Position numbers and translations under genes: made by a program
Notes under the pieces: generated by a model
Told to the model about the DNA's origin: nothing
The model's database searches: none
The model's input: only the letters and a program-made list of their open reading frames with translations
Shown: positions 24,032 through 32,602 of the stretch, in pieces
Position numbering within the stretch: position 1 is the first letter of the stretch
Layout: the number at the start of each line of letters is the position of its first letter
Origin: Pseudomonas sp. UBA4617
Lineage (GTDB): Bacteria; Pseudomonadota; Gammaproteobacteria; Pseudomonadales; Pseudomonadaceae
Assembly: GCF_002386445.1 (NCBI RefSeq)
Contig: NZ_DGIR01000052.1
Span: 42,162-106,161 of the forward strand
Direction of reading: 5' to 3'
Length of the DNA stretch: 64,000 nucleotides

Positions 24032-26758
24032 ATGGCCACTATCCACGTAGACGGCAAAGCGCTCGAAGTCAACGGTGCAGACAACCTGTTACAGGCCTGT
24101 CTGTCGCTCGGCCTCGACATCCCTTATTTCTGCTGGCATCCGGCGCTTGGTAGCGTTGGCGCCTGCCGGCAGTGCGCGGTCAAGCAGTACACCGACGAGA
24201 ACGATACCCGTGGTCGTATCGTCATGTCCTGCATGACCCCTGCCTCCGACGGCACCTGGATCTCCATCGACGATGAAGAATCCAAGGCGTTCCGCGCCAG
24301 CGTCGTCGAATGGCTGATGACCAACCACCCGCACGACTGCCCGGTGTGCGAGGAAGGCGGTCATTGCCACCTGCAGGACATGACGGTAATGACCGGCCAC
24401 AACGAGCGCCGCTACCGTTTCACCAAGCGTACCCACCAGAACCAGGACCTCGGCCCGTTCATCGCCCATGAGATGAACCGCTGCATCGCCTGCTACCGCT
24501 GCGTGCGTTACTACAAAGACTACGCAGACGGCGAAGATCTGGGCGTGTATGGCGCACACGACAACGTCTACTTTGGTCGCCCGGAAGACGGCGTACTGGA
24601 GAGCGAATTCTCCGGTAACCTGGTCGAAATCTGTCCGACCGGCGTCTTCACGGATAAAACGCACTCCGAGCGTTACAACCGTAAGTGGGACATGCAGTTT
24701 GCGCCGAGCATCTGCCAGCAGTGCTCCCTCGGCTGTAACACCAGCCCGGGTGAACGTTACGGTGAACTGCGTCGTATCGAAAACCGCTACAACGGTACCG
24801 TTAATCACTACTTCCTCTGCGACCGTGGTCGTTTCGGCTATGGCTATGTGAACCTGAAAGACCGTCCGCGTCAGCCGGTTCAGCGCCGTGGCGATGACGT
24901 GATCACGCTGAACGCCGAACAGGCGATGCAGGGCGCGGCAGATATTCTGCGCCAGTCGAAGAAAGTGATCGGTATCGGCTCCCCGCGCGCCAGCATCGAA
25001 AGCAACTTCGCGCTGCGTGAACTGGTAGGCGCGGAAAACTTTTACACCGGTATCGCTAAGGGCGAGCAGGAACGTCTGCAACTGGTGCTAAAAGTGCTGC
25101 GTGAAGGCGGTATTCATACCCCTGCGCTGCGCGAAATCGAATCTTATGATGCGGTTCTGGTATTGGGTGAAGATTTAACCCAGACCGGTGCGCGCGCTGC
25201 CCTGGCGGTTCGTCAGGCGGTGAAGGGTAAAGCACGTGAAATGGCAGCGGCCCAGAAAGTGGCTGACTGGCAGATCGCGGCGATCCTCAACATCGGTCAG
25301 CGCGCCAAGCATCCGCTGTTTGTCACTAACGTCGACAACACCCGTCTGGACGACATCGCGGCCTGGACCTACCGTGCCCCGGTTGAAGATCAGGCGCGTC
25401 TTGGCTTTGCTATCGCTCACGCGCTGGACAACAGCGCCCCGGCCGTTGAAGGCCTGGATCGCGATCTGCAGAACAAGGTTGACGTGATTGTGCAGGCGTT
25501 GGCCGGTGCGAAAAAGCCCCTGATTATTTCCGGTACTAACGCCGGTAGCACAGAGATCATTGAAGCGGCGGCCAACGTGGCTAAAGCCCTGAAAGGTCGC
25601 GGTGCTGACGTTGGCGTGACCATGATCGCCCGTGCGGTAAACAGCATCGGTCTGGGCATGATCGGCGGCGGCTCGCTGGAAGAGGCGTTAAGCGAACTGG
25701 AATCCGGTGCTGCAGACGCTGTCGTGGTGCTGGAAAACGACCTCCATCGTCATGCTTCTGCTGCCCGCGTGGACGCTGCCCTGTCTAAAGCGCCGCTGGT
25801 GATGGTTATCGACCATCAGCGCACGGCGATCATGGACAAAGCGCATCTGGTGCTCTCTGCAGCAAGCTTCGCAGAAAGCGACGGTACCGTTGTGAACAAC
25901 GAAGGCCGTGCCCAGCGCTTCTTCCAGGTTTATGACCCGGCGTACTACGACAACAGCATTGTGATGCTGGAAAGCTGGCGCTGGCTGCACTCCCTGCACA
26001 GCACCGTGCTGAGCCGTGAAGTGGACTGGACCCAGCTCGACCACGTGATCGACGCCGCCGTGGCACAACTGCCGCAGCTGGCTGGCATTAAAGATGCGGC
26101 GCCGGAAGCGAGCTTCCGTATTCGCGGCCAGAAACTGGCGCGTGAACCGCACCGCTACAGCGGCCGTACCGCCATGCGCGCCAACATCAGCGTGCACGAA
26201 CCGCGTCAGCCGCAGGATAAAGACACCATGTTCGCCTTCTCAATGGAAGGGAACAACCAGCCGTCTGCTCCGCGTTCGCAGATCCCGTTCGCATGGGCGC
26301 CAGGCTGGAACTCACCACAGGCATGGAACAAGTTCCAGGCTGAAGTGGGCGGTTCTCTGCGTCACGGCGATCCGGGCGTGCGCCTGATTGAAGCCTCCGA
26401 AACCGGTCTGGCGTTCTTCTCCACCGTTCCGGCAAGCTTCCAGGCGGAAGAGGGTAACTGGCGTATTGCGCCATACTATCATCTGTTCGGTAGCGACGAA
26501 TTGTCTCAGCGTTCCCCGGTCTTCCAGACCCGTATGCCGCAGCCGTACATCAAGCTCAACCCGGCAGATGCCGCGAAGCTTGGCGTGAACGCAGGCGCTA
26601 ACATCAGCTTTAGCTACGAAGGCCAGACAATCAGCCTGCCGCTGATTATCTCTGAAGGTCTGACAGCAGGGCAGGTGGGTCTGCCAATGGGTATGCCTGG
26701 CATCGCGCCAGTGCTGGCGGGCGCGCGTCTTGATAACCTGCAGGAGGCAAAAGCATGA
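24032..26758 (+). CDS. nuoG: NADH-quinone oxidoreductase subunit G, Pseudomonas/enterobacterial hybrid
   Basis: This is the 75-kDa type iron-sulfur subunit that carries electrons from NuoF to NuoB. The 908-residue frame is uninterrupted. The N-terminal ferredoxin domain has [2Fe-2S] ligands Cys34, 45, 48 and 67. N5 ligands are His99, Cys103, 106 and 112. N4 ligands are Cys151, 154, 157 and 201. The extra N7 site is at Cys228, 231, 235 and 263. A molybdopterin-oxidoreductase-like body follows. Up to about residue 146 the protein reads as Pseudomonas (FIAHEMNRC; enteric has FISHE). From about residue 166 it reads as Enterobacter (YADGEDLGVYG, then QQCSLGCNTSPGERYGE), very close to E. coli NuoG to the end. 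Codon use changes at the same place. The hybrid is most likely an assembly product; the real parent genes are each incomplete here. Confidence 0.9.
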   Translation: MATIHVDGKALEVNGADNLLQACLSLGLDIPYFCWHPALGSVGACRQCAVKQYTDENDTRGRIVMSCMTPASDGTWISIDDEESKAFRASVVEWLMTNHPHDCPVCEEGGHCHLQDMTVMTGHNERRYRFTKRTHQNQDLGPFIAHEMNRCIACYRCVRYYKDYADGEDLGVYGAHDNVYFGRPEDGVLESEFSGNLVEICPTGVFTDKTHSERYNRKWDMQFAPSICQQCSLGCNTSPGERYGELRRIENRYNGTVNHYFLCDRGRFGYGYVNLKDRPRQPVQRRGDDVITLNAEQAMQGAADILRQSKKVIGIGSPRASIESNFALRELVGAENFYTGIAKGEQERLQLVLKVLREGGIHTPALREIESYDAVLVLGEDLTQTGARAALAVRQAVKGKAREMAAAQKVADWQIAAILNIGQRAKHPLFVTNVDNTRLDDIAAWTYRAPVEDQARLGFAIAHALDNSAPAVEGLDRDLQNKVDVIVQALAGAKKPLIISGTNAGSTEIIEAAANVAKALKGRGADVGVTMIARAVNSIGLGMIGGGSLEEALSELESGAADAVVVLENDLHRHASAARVDAALSKAPLVMVIDHQRTAIMDKAHLVLSAASFAESDGTVVNNEGRAQRFFQVYDPAYYDNSIVMLESWRWLHSLHSTVLSREVDWTQLDHVIDAAVAQLPQLAGIKDAAPEASFRIRGQKLAREPHRYSGRTAMRANISVHEPRQPQDKDTMFAFSMEGNNQPSAPRSQIPFAWAPGWNSPQAWNKFQAEVGGSLRHGDPGVRLIEASETGLAFFSTVPASFQAEEGNWRIAPYYHLFGSDELSQRSPVFQTRMPQPYIKLNPADAAKLGVNAGANISFSYEGQTISLPLIISEGLTAGQVGLPMGMPGIAPVLAGARLDNLQEAKA
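24466..24527. other. Seam between Pseudomonas-like and Enterobacteriaceae-like sequence
   Basis: The last residue that marks Pseudomonas is Ala145 and the first that marks the enteric protein is Asp166. Between them lies an invariant segment (EMNRCIACYRCVRYYKDYA) in which the two parents would be nearly identical in DNA. Left of it, codons end mostly in G or C and all genes and repeats are P. putida-like. Right of it, AAA, GAA, GGT, CGT and TCC become frequent and every gene follows enterobacterial order. No mobile-element end or target duplication is visible. Confidence 0.85.
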
Positions 26759-27732
26759 GTTGGTTAACGCCTGATCTTATCGACATCCTGCTGAACATCC
26801 TGAAAGCGGTTGTTATTTTGCTGGTGGTCGTCACCTGCGGCGCGTTCATGAGCTTCGGTGAACGTCGTCTGCTCGGTCTGTTCCAGAACCGTTACGGACC
26901 GAACCGCGTGGGCTGGGGTGGTTCACTCCAGCTGGTCGCGGACATGATCAAGATGTTCTTTAAAGAGGACTGGGTTCCGCGCTTCTCGGATCGCGTGATC
27001 TTTACTCTGGCACCAATGATCGCCTTTACCTCGCTGCTGCTGGCGTTTGCTATCGTTCCGGTTAGCCCGACCTGGGTTGTGGCGGATCTGAACATCGGAA
27101 TCCTGTTCTTCCTGATGATGGCAGGCCTTGCGGTCTACGCGGTGCTGTTCGCCGGCTGGTCCAGTAACAACAAATACTCCCTGCTGGGTGCGATGCGTGC
27201 GTCTGCGCAGACCCTGAGCTACGAAGTGTTCCTGGGTCTTTCCCTGATGGGCGTGGTGGCGCAGGCCGGTTCATTCAACATGACCGACATCGTCAACAAC
27301 CAGGCCGATATCTGGAACGTGATCCCGCAGTTCTTTGGGTTTGTTACCTTTGCTATCGCGGGCGTGGCGGTGTGTCACCGTCACCCGTTTGACCAGCCAG
27401 AAGCCGAACAGGAACTGGCCGACGGTTACCACATTGAATATTCCGGTATGAAGTTCGGTCTGTTCTTCGTGGGCGAGTACATCGGTATCGTCACCATTTC
27501 CGCGTTGATGGTAACGCTGTTCTTTGGTGGCTGGCATGGCCCGTTCTTACCGCCGTTCATCTGGTTCGCGCTGAAAACCGCGTTCTTCATGATGATGTTC
27601 ATTTTGATTCGCGCAGCGTTACCGCGTCCGCGTTATGACCAGGTAATGTCCTTCGGCTGGAAAGTGTGCCTGCCGCTGACGCTCGTCAACTTGTTGGTAA
27701 CGGCGGCTGTCATTCTCTGGCAGCAGCCATAA
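26755..27732 (+). CDS. nuoH: NADH-quinone oxidoreductase subunit H
   Basis: This membrane subunit anchors the peripheral arm and forms the quinone entry and E-channel. The 325-residue protein has eight predicted helices and is nearly identical in pattern to E. coli NuoH. It has GAFMSFGERRLLGLFQNRYGPNRVGWGGSLQ near the start, the acidic loop HPFDQPEAEQELADGYHIEYSGMKFGLFFVGEY, and RAALPRPRYDQVMSFGWK near the end. It overlaps the nuoG stop by 4 bases. All of it is enterobacterial in codon use. Confidence 0.97.
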   Translation: MSWLTPDLIDILLNILKAVVILLVVVTCGAFMSFGERRLLGLFQNRYGPNRVGWGGSLQLVADMIKMFFKEDWVPRFSDRVIFTLAPMIAFTSLLLAFAIVPVSPTWVVADLNIGILFFLMMAGLAVYAVLFAGWSSNNKYSLLGAMRASAQTLSYEVFLGLSLMGVVAQAGSFNMTDIVNNQADIWNVIPQFFGFVTFAIAGVAVCHRHPFDQPEAEQELADGYHIEYSGMKFGLFFVGEYIGIVTISALMVTLFFGGWHGPFLPPFIWFALKTAFFMMMFILIRAALPRPRYDQVMSFGWKVCLPLTLVNLLVTAAVILWQQP

Positions 27733-27745
27733 GGGGCTTTAGACC

Positions 27746-28288
27746 ATGACCTTGAAAGAATTATTGGTAGGTTTCGGCACCCAGGTACGCAGTATCTGGA
27801 TGATCGGCCTGCACGCGTTTGCCAAACGCGAAACCCGGATGTACCCGGAAGAGCCGGTATATCTGCCGCCACGCTACCGTGGCCGTATCGTGCTGACGCG
27901 CGATCCAGACGGCTCAGAGCGCTGCGTTGCCTGTAACCTGTGTGCGGTAGCCTGTCCGGTAGGCTGTATCTCTCTGCAAAAAGCCGAGACGGTAGACGGT
28001 CGCTGGTACCCGGAGTTCTTCCGCATCAACTTCTCACGCTGCATCTTCTGCGGTCTGTGCGAAGAAGCGTGCCCGACCACGGCGATTCAGTTGACCCCGG
28101 ACTTCGAGCTGGGCGAATACAAGCGTCAGGACCTGGTGTACGAAAAAGAGGATCTGCTGATTTCCGGTCCGGGCAAATACCCGGAATATAACTTCTACCG
28201 GATGGCGGGTATGGCAATCGACGGCAAAGATAAGGGCGAAGCAGAGAACGAAGCCAAGCCTATCGACGTCAAGAGCCTGTTACCGTAA
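27746..28288 (+). CDS. nuoI: NADH-quinone oxidoreductase subunit I
   Basis: This peripheral-arm ferredoxin-like subunit carries [4Fe-4S] clusters N6a and N6b. The 180-residue protein has the two classical motifs CVACNLCAVACPVGCI and CIFCGLCEEACPTTAI. Its N-terminal amphipathic stretch rests on the membrane arm, and the C-terminal tail is enteric in type (KGEAENEAKPIDVKSLLP). It is 13 bases after nuoH and 11 before nuoJ, with a good ribosome site. Confidence 0.97.
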   Translation: MTLKELLVGFGTQVRSIWMIGLHAFAKRETRMYPEEPVYLPPRYRGRIVLTRDPDGSERCVACNLCAVACPVGCISLQKAETVDGRWYPEFFRINFSRCIFCGLCEEACPTTAIQLTPDFELGEYKRQDLVYEKEDLLISGPGKYPEYNFYRMAGMAIDGKDKGEAENEAKPIDVKSLLP

Positions 28289-28299
28289 GGAGAGGGGCA

Positions 28300-28854
28300 A
28301 TGGAATTCGCTTTTTATATCTGTGGCCTGATCGCCATCCTGGCTACGCTGCGAGTGATTACGCACACCAACCCGGTGCATGCGCTGCTCTATTTAATCAT
28401 TTCGCTGCTGGCCATTTCCGGGGTGTTCTTTGCGCTGGGCGCACACTTTGCGGGTGCGCTTGAGATCATCGTTTACGCCGGGGCCATTATGGTTCTGTTC
28501 GTCTTCGTGGTGATGATGCTGAACCTGGGCGGCTCGGAAATCGAACAGGAACGTCAGTGGCTGAAACCGCAGGTGTGGATTGGTCCGGCAATTCTGTCGG
28601 CCATCATGCTGGCGGTGATCGTCTACGCCATTCTGGGTGTCAATGACCAGGGTATCGACGGTACGCCAATCAGCGCCAAAGCAGTGGGTATCACTCTGTT
28701 TGGGCCATACGTACTGGCGGTTGAACTGGCCTCGATGCTGCTGCTGGCAGGTCTGGTTGTCGCGTTCCACGTGGGCCGCGAAGAGCGTAGTGGTGAAGTG
28801 CTGAGCAACCGCAAGGACGACAGCGCGAAAAGAAAAACGGAGGAACGCGCATGA
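28300..28854 (+). CDS. nuoJ: NADH-quinone oxidoreductase subunit J
   Basis: This is a membrane-arm subunit of 184 residues with five predicted helices. It begins MEFAFYICGLIAILATLRVI and contains the conserved helix GALEIIVYAGAIMVLFVFVVMMLNL, whose bulge helps couple quinone chemistry to proton pumping. The hydrophilic tail is typical of enteric NuoJ. The start follows AGGAGAGG, and its end overlaps nuoK by 4 bases (ATGA). Confidence 0.96.
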   Translation: MEFAFYICGLIAILATLRVITHTNPVHALLYLIISLLAISGVFFALGAHFAGALEIIVYAGAIMVLFVFVVMMLNLGGSEIEQERQWLKPQVWIGPAILSAIMLAVIVYAILGVNDQGIDGTPISAKAVGITLFGPYVLAVELASMLLLAGLVVAFHVGREERSGEVLSNRKDDSAKRKTEERA

Positions 28855-29153
28855 TTCCTTTACAACATGGACTGATCCTCGCAGCGATTTTATTCGTGCT
28901 GGGCTTAACCGGTCTGGTTATCCGCCGCAATCTGCTGTTTATGCTGATTGGCCTGGAGATCATGATCAACGCTGCCGCGCTGGCCTTCGTGGTCGCCGGG
29001 AGCTACTGGGGCCAGACCGATGGTCAGGTGATGTACATTCTCGCCATCAGCCTTGCGGCTGCCGAAGCGAGTATTGGCCTGGCGCTGTTACTGCAGCTCC
29101 ACCGTCGCCGCCAGAACCTGAACATCGATTCAGTAAGTGAGTTGCGTGGATGA
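28851..29153 (+). CDS. nuoK: NADH-quinone oxidoreductase subunit K
   Basis: This is a membrane-arm subunit of 100 residues with three helices, related to MrpC of antiporters. The key glutamates are visible: GLEIMINAAALAFV (first) and AAAEASIGLALLLQLHRR (second), both needed for proton translocation in E. coli. Overlaps of 4 bases at both ends couple it to nuoJ and nuoL. Confidence 0.96.
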   Translation: MIPLQHGLILAAILFVLGLTGLVIRRNLLFMLIGLEIMINAAALAFVVAGSYWGQTDGQVMYILAISLAAAEASIGLALLLQLHRRRQNLNIDSVSELRG

Positions 29154-30991
29154 ACATGCTTGCCTTAACCATTATTTTTCCGCTGATTGGCTTCCTGCTG
29201 CTGGCATTTTCTCGCGGCCGCTGGTCTGAGAATCTGTCTGCTACCGTTGGCATCGGCTCTATTGGTCTGGCTGCGCTGGTTACAGCGTATGCGGGTATCG
29301 ACTTCTTCAGTAATGGACGTCAGCCTCACAGCGTGCCGCTGTGGACCTGGATGTCGGTCGGTGATTTCAACATCGGTTTCAACCTGGTGCTGGATGGTCT
29401 CTCCCTGACCATGCTCTCCGTGGTGACCGGTGTGGGCTTCCTGATCCACATGTTCGCCTCCTGGTATATGCGCGGTGAAGAGGGTTACTCCCGCTTCTTC
29501 GCCTACACCAACCTGTTTATCGCCAGCATGGTCGTTCTGGTGCTGGCCGATAACCTGCTGCTGATGTATCTCGGCTGGGAAGGCGTGGGTCTCTGCTCTT
29601 ACCTGCTGATCGGTTTCTACTACACCGATCCGAAGAATGGCGCAGCAGCCATGAAAGCGTTCGTCGTGACCCGTGTGGGTGACGTCTTCCTCGCCTTCGC
29701 GTTGTTCATTCTCTACAACGAACTGGGCACGCTGAACTTCCGCGAAATGGTGGAACTGGCGCCAGCGCACTTCGAAGCAGGCAACAACATGCTGTGGTGG
29801 GCAACGCTGATGCTGCTGGGTGGTGCTGTGGGTAAATCCGCACAGCTGCCTCTGCAAACATGGCTGGCCGACGCGATGGCGGGTCCAACTCCTGTCTCCG
29901 CGCTGATCCACGCCGCGACCATGGTTACCGCCGGTGTTTACCTGATTGCGCGTACCCACGGTCTGTTCCTGATGACCCCGGAAATCCTGCACCTGGTCGG
30001 TATCGTCGGTGCAGTGACGCTGGTGCTGGCAGGCTTTGCCGCGCTGGTGCAAACCGACATTAAACGCGTTCTCGCTTACTCCACCATGAGCCAGATTGGC
30101 TACATGTTCCTGGCGCTGGGCGTACAGGCGTGGGATGCGGCGATTTTCCATCTGATGACGCACGCGTTCTTTAAAGCGCTGCTGTTCCTCTCGTCCGGTT
30201 CGGTGATCCTTGCCTGCCACCACGAGCAGAATATCTTCAAGATGGGCGGTCTGCGCAAATCCATTCCGCTGGTTTACGTCTGCTTCCTGGTTGGTGGCGC
30301 GGCGCTGGCGGCACTGCCGCTGATCACCGCGGGCTTCTTCAGTAAGGACGAAATCCTTGCGGGCGCCATGGCAAATGGTCATATCAATCTGATGGTTGCG
30401 GGTCTGGTCGGTGCATTCATGACCTCTCTGTATACCTTCCGTATGATTTTCATCGTCTTCCACGGTAAAGAACAAATTCACGCTCACGCAGGGAAGGGGA
30501 TCACCCACCACCTGCCGCTGATTGTGCTGCTGGTGCTGTCCACCTTCGTTGGCGCGATGATTGTGCCACCGCTGCAGGGCGTACTGCCGGACACCACCGA
30601 GCTTGAGCACGGTCGCGTTCTGACGCTTGAAATCACCTCCGGTGTGGTCGCTATCGCGGGCATCCTGATTGCTGCATGGCTGTGGCTGGGCAAACGTACG
30701 CTGGTGACTGCCGTTGCCAACAGTGCGCCGGGCCGTCTGCTGGGCACCTGGTGGTACAACGCGTGGGGCTTCGACTGGCTGTACGACATGATCTTCGTGA
30801 AACCATTCCTCGGCATTGCGTGGCTGATTAAACGCGATCCGCTGAACTCACTGATGAACACTCCGGCGATCCTCTCCCGCTTTGCAGGTAAAGGCCTGCT
30901 GTTCAGCGAGAACGGGTATCTGCGCTGGTATGTGGCGTCCATGAGCATCGGTGCGGTTGTGGTGCTGGCGCTGCTGATGGTGTTGCGTTGA
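29150..30991 (+). CDS. nuoL: NADH-quinone oxidoreductase subunit L
   Basis: This is the distal antiporter-like proton-pumping subunit of 613 residues. It shows LLLMYLGWEGVGLCSYLLIGFYY with the key Glu, KSAQLPLQTWLADAMAGPTPVSALIHAATMVTAGVYLIAR with the pumping Lys, and HALFKALLF-type HAFFKALLFLSSG. The long C-terminal part (YNAWGFDWLYDMIFVKPFLGIAWLI) forms the lateral helix that clamps the membrane arm. It overlaps nuoK by 4 bases and is followed by a 75-base gap with a hairpin before nuoM. Confidence 0.97.
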   Translation: MNMLALTIIFPLIGFLLLAFSRGRWSENLSATVGIGSIGLAALVTAYAGIDFFSNGRQPHSVPLWTWMSVGDFNIGFNLVLDGLSLTMLSVVTGVGFLIHMFASWYMRGEEGYSRFFAYTNLFIASMVVLVLADNLLLMYLGWEGVGLCSYLLIGFYYTDPKNGAAAMKAFVVTRVGDVFLAFALFILYNELGTLNFREMVELAPAHFEAGNNMLWWATLMLLGGAVGKSAQLPLQTWLADAMAGPTPVSALIHAATMVTAGVYLIARTHGLFLMTPEILHLVGIVGAVTLVLAGFAALVQTDIKRVLAYSTMSQIGYMFLALGVQAWDAAIFHLMTHAFFKALLFLSSGSVILACHHEQNIFKMGGLRKSIPLVYVCFLVGGAALAALPLITAGFFSKDEILAGAMANGHINLMVAGLVGAFMTSLYTFRMIFIVFHGKEQIHAHAGKGITHHLPLIVLLVLSTFVGAMIVPPLQGVLPDTTELEHGRVLTLEITSGVVAIAGILIAAWLWLGKRTLVTAVANSAPGRLLGTWWYNAWGFDWLYDMIFVKPFLGIAWLIKRDPLNSLMNTPAILSRFAGKGLLFSENGYLRWYVASMSIGAVVVLALLMVLR

Positions 30992-31026
30992 TCGTTAAGT
31001 GAATTTATTCGAATTCGTTGAAAATC

Positions 31027-31045
31027 AGGCCCCTGCTGGGGGCCT
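31027..31045 (+). promoter_or_regulatory. Hairpin in the nuoL-nuoM gap
   Basis: AGGCCCC pairs exactly with GGGGCCT across the loop TGCTG, ending about 5 bases before the AAAAAGGA ribosome site of nuoM. It has no U tract, so a role in RNA processing or in modulating nuoM translation is more likely than termination. This is inference. Confidence 0.4.
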
Positions 31046-31066
31046 TAAAAAGGAATGCAAATCGCC

Positions 31067-32596
31067 ATGTTACTACCCTGGCTAATATTAATTCCCTTCA
31101 TCGGCGGCTTCCTGTGCTGGCAGACCGAACGCTTTGGCGTGAAGATGCCGCGCTGGATTGCGCTGATCACCATGGGATTGACGCTTGCGCTTGGCCTGCA
31201 ACTCTGGTTGCAGGGCGGCTATTCTCTGACCCAGTCTGCGGGTATTCCGCAGTGGCAGTCTGAATTCATTCTGCCGTGGATCCCGCGCTTCGGTATTACC
31301 ATTCACCTGGCGATTGATGGTCTGTCGCTGCTGATGGTCGTGCTGACCGGTCTGCTCGGCGTTCTGGCGGTACTGTGCTCCTGGCGAGAAATCGAAAAAT
31401 ACCAGGGCTTCTTCCACCTGAACCTGATGTGGATCCTGGGCGGCGTTATCGGCGTGTTCCTTGCCATCGACATGTTCCTGTTCTTCTTCTTCTGGGAAAT
31501 GATGCTGGTGCCGATGTACTTCCTGATCGCGCTGTGGGGCCATAAGGCGTCCGACGGTAAAACGCGTATCACGGCGGCAACCAAGTTCTTCATTTACACC
31601 CAGGCGAGTGGTCTGGTGATGTTGATTGCCATCCTGGCGCTGGTGTTCGTGCATTACAACGCGACCGGTGTCTGGACCTTCAACTATCAGGACCTGCTGA
31701 AGACCCCGATGTCACACGGTGTTGAATACCTGCTGATGCTGGGCTTCTTTATCGCGTTTGCGGTGAAAATGCCGGTGGTTCCACTGCACGGCTGGCTGCC
31801 GGATGCGCACTCCCAGGCACCAACGGCGGGTTCCGTTGACCTGGCGGGCATCTTGCTGAAAACCGCGGCCTACGGTCTGCTGCGTTTCGCTCTGCCGCTG
31901 TTCCCGAACGCCTCCGCAGAGTTCGCGCCAATTGCCATGTGGCTTGGTGTAATTGGTATCTTCTACGGCGCGTGGATGGCCTTCACGCAGTACGACATCA
32001 AACGTCTGATCGCCTATACCTCCGTTTCCCACATGGGCTTCGTGCTGATTGCTATCTACACCGGCAGCCAGCTGGCGTACCAGGGCGCGGTGATCCAGAT
32101 GATTGCGCACGGTCTGTCCGCAGCCGGCCTCTTCATCCTGTGCGGCCAGCTGTACGAACGTCTGCACACCCGTGACATGCGTCAGATGGGCGGTCTGTGG
32201 GGCAAAATGAAATGGCTGCCAGCGATGTCGATGTTCTTCGCTGTTGCCACTCTCGGGATGCCGGGTACCGGTAACTTTGTCGGCGAATTCATGATCCTGT
32301 TCGGCAGCTTCAAAGTGGTGCCGATGATCACCGTGATTTCGACCTTCGGTCTGGTGTTCGCTTCGGTTTACTCACTGGCGATGCTGCACCGCGCTTACTT
32401 CGGTAAAGCGAAGAGTGAAATCGCTGCCAAAGAGCTGCCGGGGATGTCGCTGCGCGAGCTGTTCATCATCCTGCTGCTGGTCGTACTGCTGGTGCTGCTG
32501 GGCTTCTATCCTCAGCCGATTCTGGATACCTCGCACTCCGCGATGGGCAACATCCAGCAGTGGTTTGTTAATTCTGCTTCTACTACAAGGCCGTAA
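31067..32596 (+). CDS. nuoM: NADH-quinone oxidoreductase subunit M
   Basis: This is the middle antiporter-like proton-pumping subunit of 509 residues. I use the ATG giving MLLPWLILIPFIGGFLCWQ, as in E. coli. An ATG 12 bases earlier lies directly on the AGGA site and is too close to it. Key motifs are FFFFWEMMLVPMYFLIALWG with the essential Glu, KMPVVPLHGWLPDAHSQAPT with the pumping Lys, and HGLSAAGLFILCGQLYER. It precedes nuoN by 6 bases. Confidence 0.97.
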   Translation: MLLPWLILIPFIGGFLCWQTERFGVKMPRWIALITMGLTLALGLQLWLQGGYSLTQSAGIPQWQSEFILPWIPRFGITIHLAIDGLSLLMVVLTGLLGVLAVLCSWREIEKYQGFFHLNLMWILGGVIGVFLAIDMFLFFFFWEMMLVPMYFLIALWGHKASDGKTRITAATKFFIYTQASGLVMLIAILALVFVHYNATGVWTFNYQDLLKTPMSHGVEYLLMLGFFIAFAVKMPVVPLHGWLPDAHSQAPTAGSVDLAGILLKTAAYGLLRFALPLFPNASAEFAPIAMWLGVIGIFYGAWMAFTQYDIKRLIAYTSVSHMGFVLIAIYTGSQLAYQGAVIQMIAHGLSAAGLFILCGQLYERLHTRDMRQMGGLWGKMKWLPAMSMFFAVATLGMPGTGNFVGEFMILFGSFKVVPMITVISTFGLVFASVYSLAMLHRAYFGKAKSEIAAKELPGMSLRELFIILLLVVLLVLLGFYPQPILDTSHSAMGNIQQWFVNSASTTRP

Positions 32597-32602
32597 ATCG
32601 CC

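Noticed and set aside
24400..24600. Horizontal transfer by a mobile element at the nuoG seam
   Set aside because: No inverted or direct repeats, integrase, transposase or tRNA is seen at or near the seam, and the right side is plain core chromosome for more than 39 kb.
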